A stretch of DNA of 64,000 bases, from the NCBI GenBank assembly GCA_023014335.1, contig JAECYW010000012.1, forward strand, positions 1,674,001-1,738,000, read 5' to 3'. Below the pieces are notes generated by a model. The model worked only from the letters and a program-made list of their open reading frames with translations. It did not search any database and was not told where the DNA came from. Positions 60,066-64,000 of this stretch are shown here, piece by piece. Numbering within the stretch: position 1 is the stretch's first letter; every line of letters begins with the position of its first letter. Both the position numbers and the translations under genes were made by a program. This DNA is from Galerina marginata (taxonomy: Eukaryota; Basidiomycota; Agaricomycetes; Agaricales; Galerinaceae).

Positions 60066-62498
60066 GGTGGGGGGAGCGGGGGAGGAGAGACAGTGACCCA
60101 GGATGTCTAAATGCAAAAGCAGAAACTCAAGAAAGGAGGATGTCCGGTAATTCTCTCATTGAAATATTTACAAAGGGTTCTTGGGAAAGAAGGACTCAGG
60201 TCTGTCTTTCCTAAAACGATCAGGGTCGGCTCTAAATCGGTCATCTCCCTTGCCGACCGTAATGCCCCTTCCCTGACGACCACAAATGACTGCAGGCGCT
60301 CTCAAAAAAAAGGCCTCGGGGCTGTCAGGGCTTTTTTTTCTCATCCTACCAAGAGTCGTCTCCAAGGAAGACTGTGTTCTTTATTTTGGTGGACGGCTCC
60401 AGCCATATACGAGTACGCTCATGAAATCGACGCACACGGCCTCCACGAAACGTTCGCCTTGGGGTTCTCATCAGCTGACAAGCTGTGAGGGTATTTAAGC
60501 AAGCTCGTTGGCTCTCGCCGTCTTCTTTCTGATGGCATGCAAAAAGGTCATGGCTGTCTCCTCACGGGGGATTCCATCACACTCTCCAGGTTCTGATATC
60601 GGTTATTTCTCTCTGGCTTTGTATTGGTGAACGAATTCAAAACGCAAACTTTCCAGCCTCCTTCTCGCACCGCGTCGAGCGCTAATTTTAGGATCTTTGT
60701 GTCCAATAGGAGACCCCAGTCCAGCTCCAATCACTTATCATGTCCACACTCGTTCAAGCTCTTCGCGCTTGCTCATGGAATCATCATAATTCCGGACTGC
60801 ATCAATCTATCAAAGAGTCATCGTCTCAGGCAACGTCCTTAAAATACCCTGCGCCAACGGAGGCAATGTGTACAAGATAGAATCCCTGATGATCATCTGT
60901 CCTGTTCCTTTGACATGGCCTGGTCCTTTGCCCATTCCAGCGTCCGCCGACAATTTATAGCTGGACGTATTCCCAGTGCAACTTTGAGTAGGCCCCACCG
61001 TCTGGGAGATTTGCCCGTCCAACCATGGAGAGATTTGTTCTCGGGCTAGCCGTTCAACCTGAGCACGAAAGCCAGCGAGGTGGTGACTGCACGGTCCGTA
61101 CTTGTCGCTCATTTTTTTTCGCCGACCCCCATTGACCAACTGAGCGGTCAGCGAACGAATCATGGACCGTTCTCCACTGTCAGCCCATGTGGTACTAGAC
61201 AAGACACGTAATGAACCTATCTAAACAATATGCCAGTGCCACCCGGCGCTCAGCTACTTTCTTACGGATCAGTGCTGTCTTGGTGGCGATGGCCGTACGT
61301 ATTCCTTCCGGTTCGCTGAAAGAAGCCAAGCCTAGTATGCTGCGCTGGCGCTGGCCTGCCTCGTGCTTTCTCTTTTGGCTTTTTACGACGTCGTTTGTTC
61401 CAGTAATGGCTAGATGAAATGCTGTCTGAACTCTGGATTCTGATCATCACGATATGCTACGTACGGGCGGAGGCGAATGCAAGCCCTCTATGCCCCTTGA
61501 ATGTTGATTATCAGTTGAAACTATCTATGTACGGTACGTGTATCTGTTCTTACTAACATTGCAAAGGCTACGAGGCCATGCGAGGAGACGTAAATAACTG
61601 GCGTTCGAATCAAGCATACATACCGAATCACAAGAAAATCCCAATGATCAAGCTGCCCATTAAACCTACACGGGCCTCACTAATCTCCAGGCTCCACCAG
61701 CTGCCGTGAAATGTCCGTGGCTGGCACTCTCCGCGTCGTCATCTTGGCTTATATCCGTGAAAGACATGAAGAGGCATCACACTGTCCGATGTCGCGTTGA
61801 CCTGATTTAATTAACTCTGCACGCTTCCCGATCTCGACAAGCGTGGCATGTCCATGCGAAATACCACGATTGTCTTGGATTTTTTTGGCGACACATACCA
61901 AAAACCCATTATCGACGCCCACACTTCCAGGAACGGCTAAACAAGTGCGGTAGAGGGGCAACATACGTCGAACTCAACACCGAACCAAGCATACTTACAA
62001 GCCAATACTAGGCATCGGCCATCGGCCATGGTTTCGTGAACTCTGCATTTTCCGCTGGTTACTGTATGACATTGCAAGTAAGGAGCGCTACCGACGGAAT
62101 CGTCGTTTGCAGAACCGAATTTTAGGCGAATGAATGGGTGGTAACGTATACAGTGCCTGCATCCAGCACTATACCGGATGAAGGACGCCTGGGTCGCCAC
62201 CGACCGGGAGGGACCTGTCCAAGTCAAATACCTTATATTAGCCGCAACTGAATGAGGGGTATTAAATCCTTGACGTGACCACCCTCCCTCAAGCCCATTT
62301 GTCCCCCATTTTTTTCGGTCATAAATGGGGCGTGTCGACATGCACTATTGTGCTACTGGAGCTCGTTATAGTTGCGTTATAGTATTTCTGTAAATGGTTC
62401 ACGGTCAGCTTCAGCTTCCTCTTTCACCTGCCATGCTAGTCTCTCCTAGCCAGACAGCGATATATGTGATGTGCCTTACGGATCACGATATATGAAGT
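60066..62498. other. Intergenic region with weak minus-strand frames
   Basis: About 2.4 kb upstream of the Galpha gene. Two minus-strand frames (60810-61163 from an internal ATG, and 61937-62341 from ATG) are open for 110-134 codons, the latter ending near a good donor (gtaagt at 61999), but no motif or complete splice chain supports a gene. Confidence 0.3.
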
Positions 62499-62958
62499 CT
62501 GTTTTTTACCGCGCCCCCAAAACCGTGTCAGAAAATGCTTATGTAAAGTGCGGACTTTGAAATTTTAGTTGCGGCTAATTATCGTAATAATAAGGGACTT
62601 GAAATGAGAATTTTGGAGAGAAAGTTCCTTTTAACGTGCTAATTAGCATTGTATTAAAATATGGGGGCACCCGGACGTGATGTGGAGGAGTTGTAAAATA
62701 ACAGCAGTATTTCGAAGCACGGGGATGATTATGTAATGCGCCTTGCCCCCAAAAACCTCTGAAATAAAAGCCATCGCAAGACGATCTCCTCTCAGCACAA
62801 AATTACATTACAATACATATATAACTAAATAGATGCTTTCTGTCTCCAAGAAGTCGAAAAAAACCCTCGCCGTCGCGTCCACCCGACGCGACGATATTGA
62901 ATGTCCGCACTTTACATAAGCAAATTCTGACACGGTTTTAGGGGCGCGGTAAAAACAG
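62499..62958. mobile_element. Inverted-repeat (MITE-like) element, about 460 bp
   Basis: Ends at 62499-62558 and 62898-62958 are inverted repeats of about 60 bases with only a few differences; both carry ACCGCGCCCC, AAAACCGTGTCAGAA and TGCTTATGTAAAGTGCGGAC. Inside, a small hairpin cgtcgcgt/acgcgacg lies near 62871-62893. No transposase is encoded. No clear target-site duplication; if the T/A run is counted as flank, a TA dinucleotide borders CCGCGCC on both sides, as for Tc1/mariner MITEs. Confidence 0.75.
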
Positions 62959-63329
62959 GACTACTGCCATGCTCACTTAATTTTCTTCGCCAATAAGCTC
63001 CAATAGGGAATATAACGAAGGCCTACGAAGGCGCATCAGTTTGCACATGAAACAGCCAGTCTTGAGTTTTCATCAATATCGCTCATGGTTCTTCTCAAAA
63101 ATCGAAGCACCGCCAGATCAAACTTGGAATCCAGCGCCACACTGCCGCTTATTCACGTGGGGTGGGGCGAACACGCGAGCGCAGGGTCGAAAATGTCCAA
63201 AAAAGTCAATTGTTTCTCTTCTTGGACATAACAAGGAACGTTCCTTGACGCTCTGCAAACCGATGCCACTTGGATGCCACACCATAGACGAATCTCAAGC
63301 CTACATAGAGAAGGTAAGTAGATGTAGGC
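62959..63329. other. Intergenic region
   Basis: 370 bases between the inverted-repeat element and the GPI-protein relic. A gtaagt motif near 63313 sits just before the relic, but no exon could be built. Confidence 0.35.
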
Positions 63330-63620
63330 AGCGCCTTTGTTCCATTTTCAGCCTCGGTGCCAGCGAAGCTGAACAACGCTTGCACTGATTCGATGACGAG
63401 CGCCACTCCAACGGTCTCACGAGTTCAACTTTCAGTCTTTCTTCGAAATTCAACGTCTGCACTACACACTTATATACTTCCACACAGCATGGGACCCAAA
63501 TCCAGCTCTAGGTCCTGGAGATCTTTGAATCAAACTGTCCATCGGGTTCCTCAATGCCAAAGGCGCAGTTTCCAAGCAGCTGGTGGTTCTTCAGGCGCGT
63601 ATTTTTCTCAAGCATTGTAT
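63330..63620 (+). pseudogene. Relic of a DUF7729-like GPI-protein gene
   Basis: Two blocks match the gene at 31614-32635. Block 1 (about 63330-63410): ttttcagcctcggtgccagc then gctgaacaacgcttgcactg, coding SASVPAKLNNACTDSMTSA against SASVTAALNNLCTDSVTST. Block 2 (about 63525-63612) matches the part coding KCPSGFLSGAVQAAGGLSGG (tgtccatcgggttcctcaat). The central part, roughly 110 codons, is missing or unrecognisable, the frame changes between blocks and there is no signal-peptide exon. A decayed duplicate. Confidence 0.7.
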
Positions 63621-64000
63621 AGACCATAAACTTAGGGTATTAAATTGTTGTTCCTCCCTGCGACGAGTTTGCAACATTGGCAATTCAATGCGAATTTCAC
63701 TTTCACAATCGCTACTTGATTCTGTACCCTCCAGGCGAGGTGTACTATCTCTAACCTTGTATTAGTATTCGCCGAATTATCGTTACTGAATTTCAATTAC
63801 TTTAAAATTGGCGAGCGATGACAGATGTTATGCGCTGAGCGTTCCGCCAGGTAACGTGTCTTCGGCTTTGTCTATCCCTGGACGAGGATTTCCATTGTCG
63901 AGACCACAAATGAAAAATGAAGACCAGGAGGCTTCAAATAAGTACGAAGCCTATTACCGACTGGTCGTTGACAATATTCAATGCACACACCCCTTTCCAG
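63621..64000. other. Right edge, no gene seen
   Basis: 380 bases without a supported feature. Confidence 0.35.

Noticed and set aside
61749..62341. Candidate two-exon minus-strand gene
   Set aside because: The first frame has an ATG and a gtaagt, but the following acceptor and frame could not be fixed, and no family was recognised.

Overview
The window reads as nuclear DNA of a filamentous basidiomycete, most likely an Agaricomycete. Almost every gene is broken by short GT-AG introns of about 45-65 bases with CTNAC-like branch points. The gene set also fits: F-box proteins with fungal C-terminal regions, a very large Galpha-like protein, small GPI-anchored cysteine-rich proteins, Oxa1, eEF1B-beta and Mcm10. 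No rRNA, tRNA, CRISPR or prokaryotic operon structure was seen. All gene models below were spliced by eye. Splice sites were chosen so that reading frame, GT/AG signals and recognisable protein motifs agree; none is supported by transcript data.

Left third (1-25 kb) is rich in cell-cycle and chromatin genes: a Cdc20/Fizzy-family APC/C activator cut by the left edge (1-1173, -), a small membrane protein (1577-2047, +), an F-box protein (2726-4737, -), a 1693-residue Ras-type GEF of Lte1-like layout (5757-11041, -), the histone chaperone ASF1 (11677-12410, +), the replication factor MCM10 (12610-15063, -), an unrecognised 293-residue protein (16408-17545, +), a second, divergent Fizzy-family protein (19246-20958, -) and a Nudix hydrolase (23872-24731, -). 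ASF1 and MCM10 have MCB-like (ACGCGT/GACGCG) motifs upstream, which suits S-phase expression.

The middle (25-49 kb) holds two secreted GPI-anchored proteins (25058-25821 and 31614-32635, both -), a kinase-fold protein that seems to lack its catalytic residues (27550-28999, -), translation factor eEF1B-beta (38132-39041, -) and three paralogous seven-exon F-box genes (35036-36973 -, 42237-44125 +, 44563-46475 +) with partly identical exon lengths. A ten-exon coiled-coil protein follows (47004-48885, +).

The right third (49-64 kb) has a small unrecognised gene (49719-50112, -), a DUF202-type membrane protein with decayed copies of its 3' end beside it (51114-51783, -), mitochondrial OXA1 (52061-53629, +), an NHX-type Na+/H+ exchanger (54288-56740, +), and a 12-exon atypical Galpha protein with a 5-nt microexon and a replaced catalytic glutamine (57863-60065, -). 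It ends with a roughly 460-bp inverted-repeat element and a relic of the 31.6-kb GPI-protein family.

No single new multi-gene system stands out. The best leads are the atypical Galpha, the F-box family with its beta-rich C-terminal region, the degenerate kinase-like protein, two MITE-like elements (one with a perfect 9-bp target-site duplication) and several gene relics.
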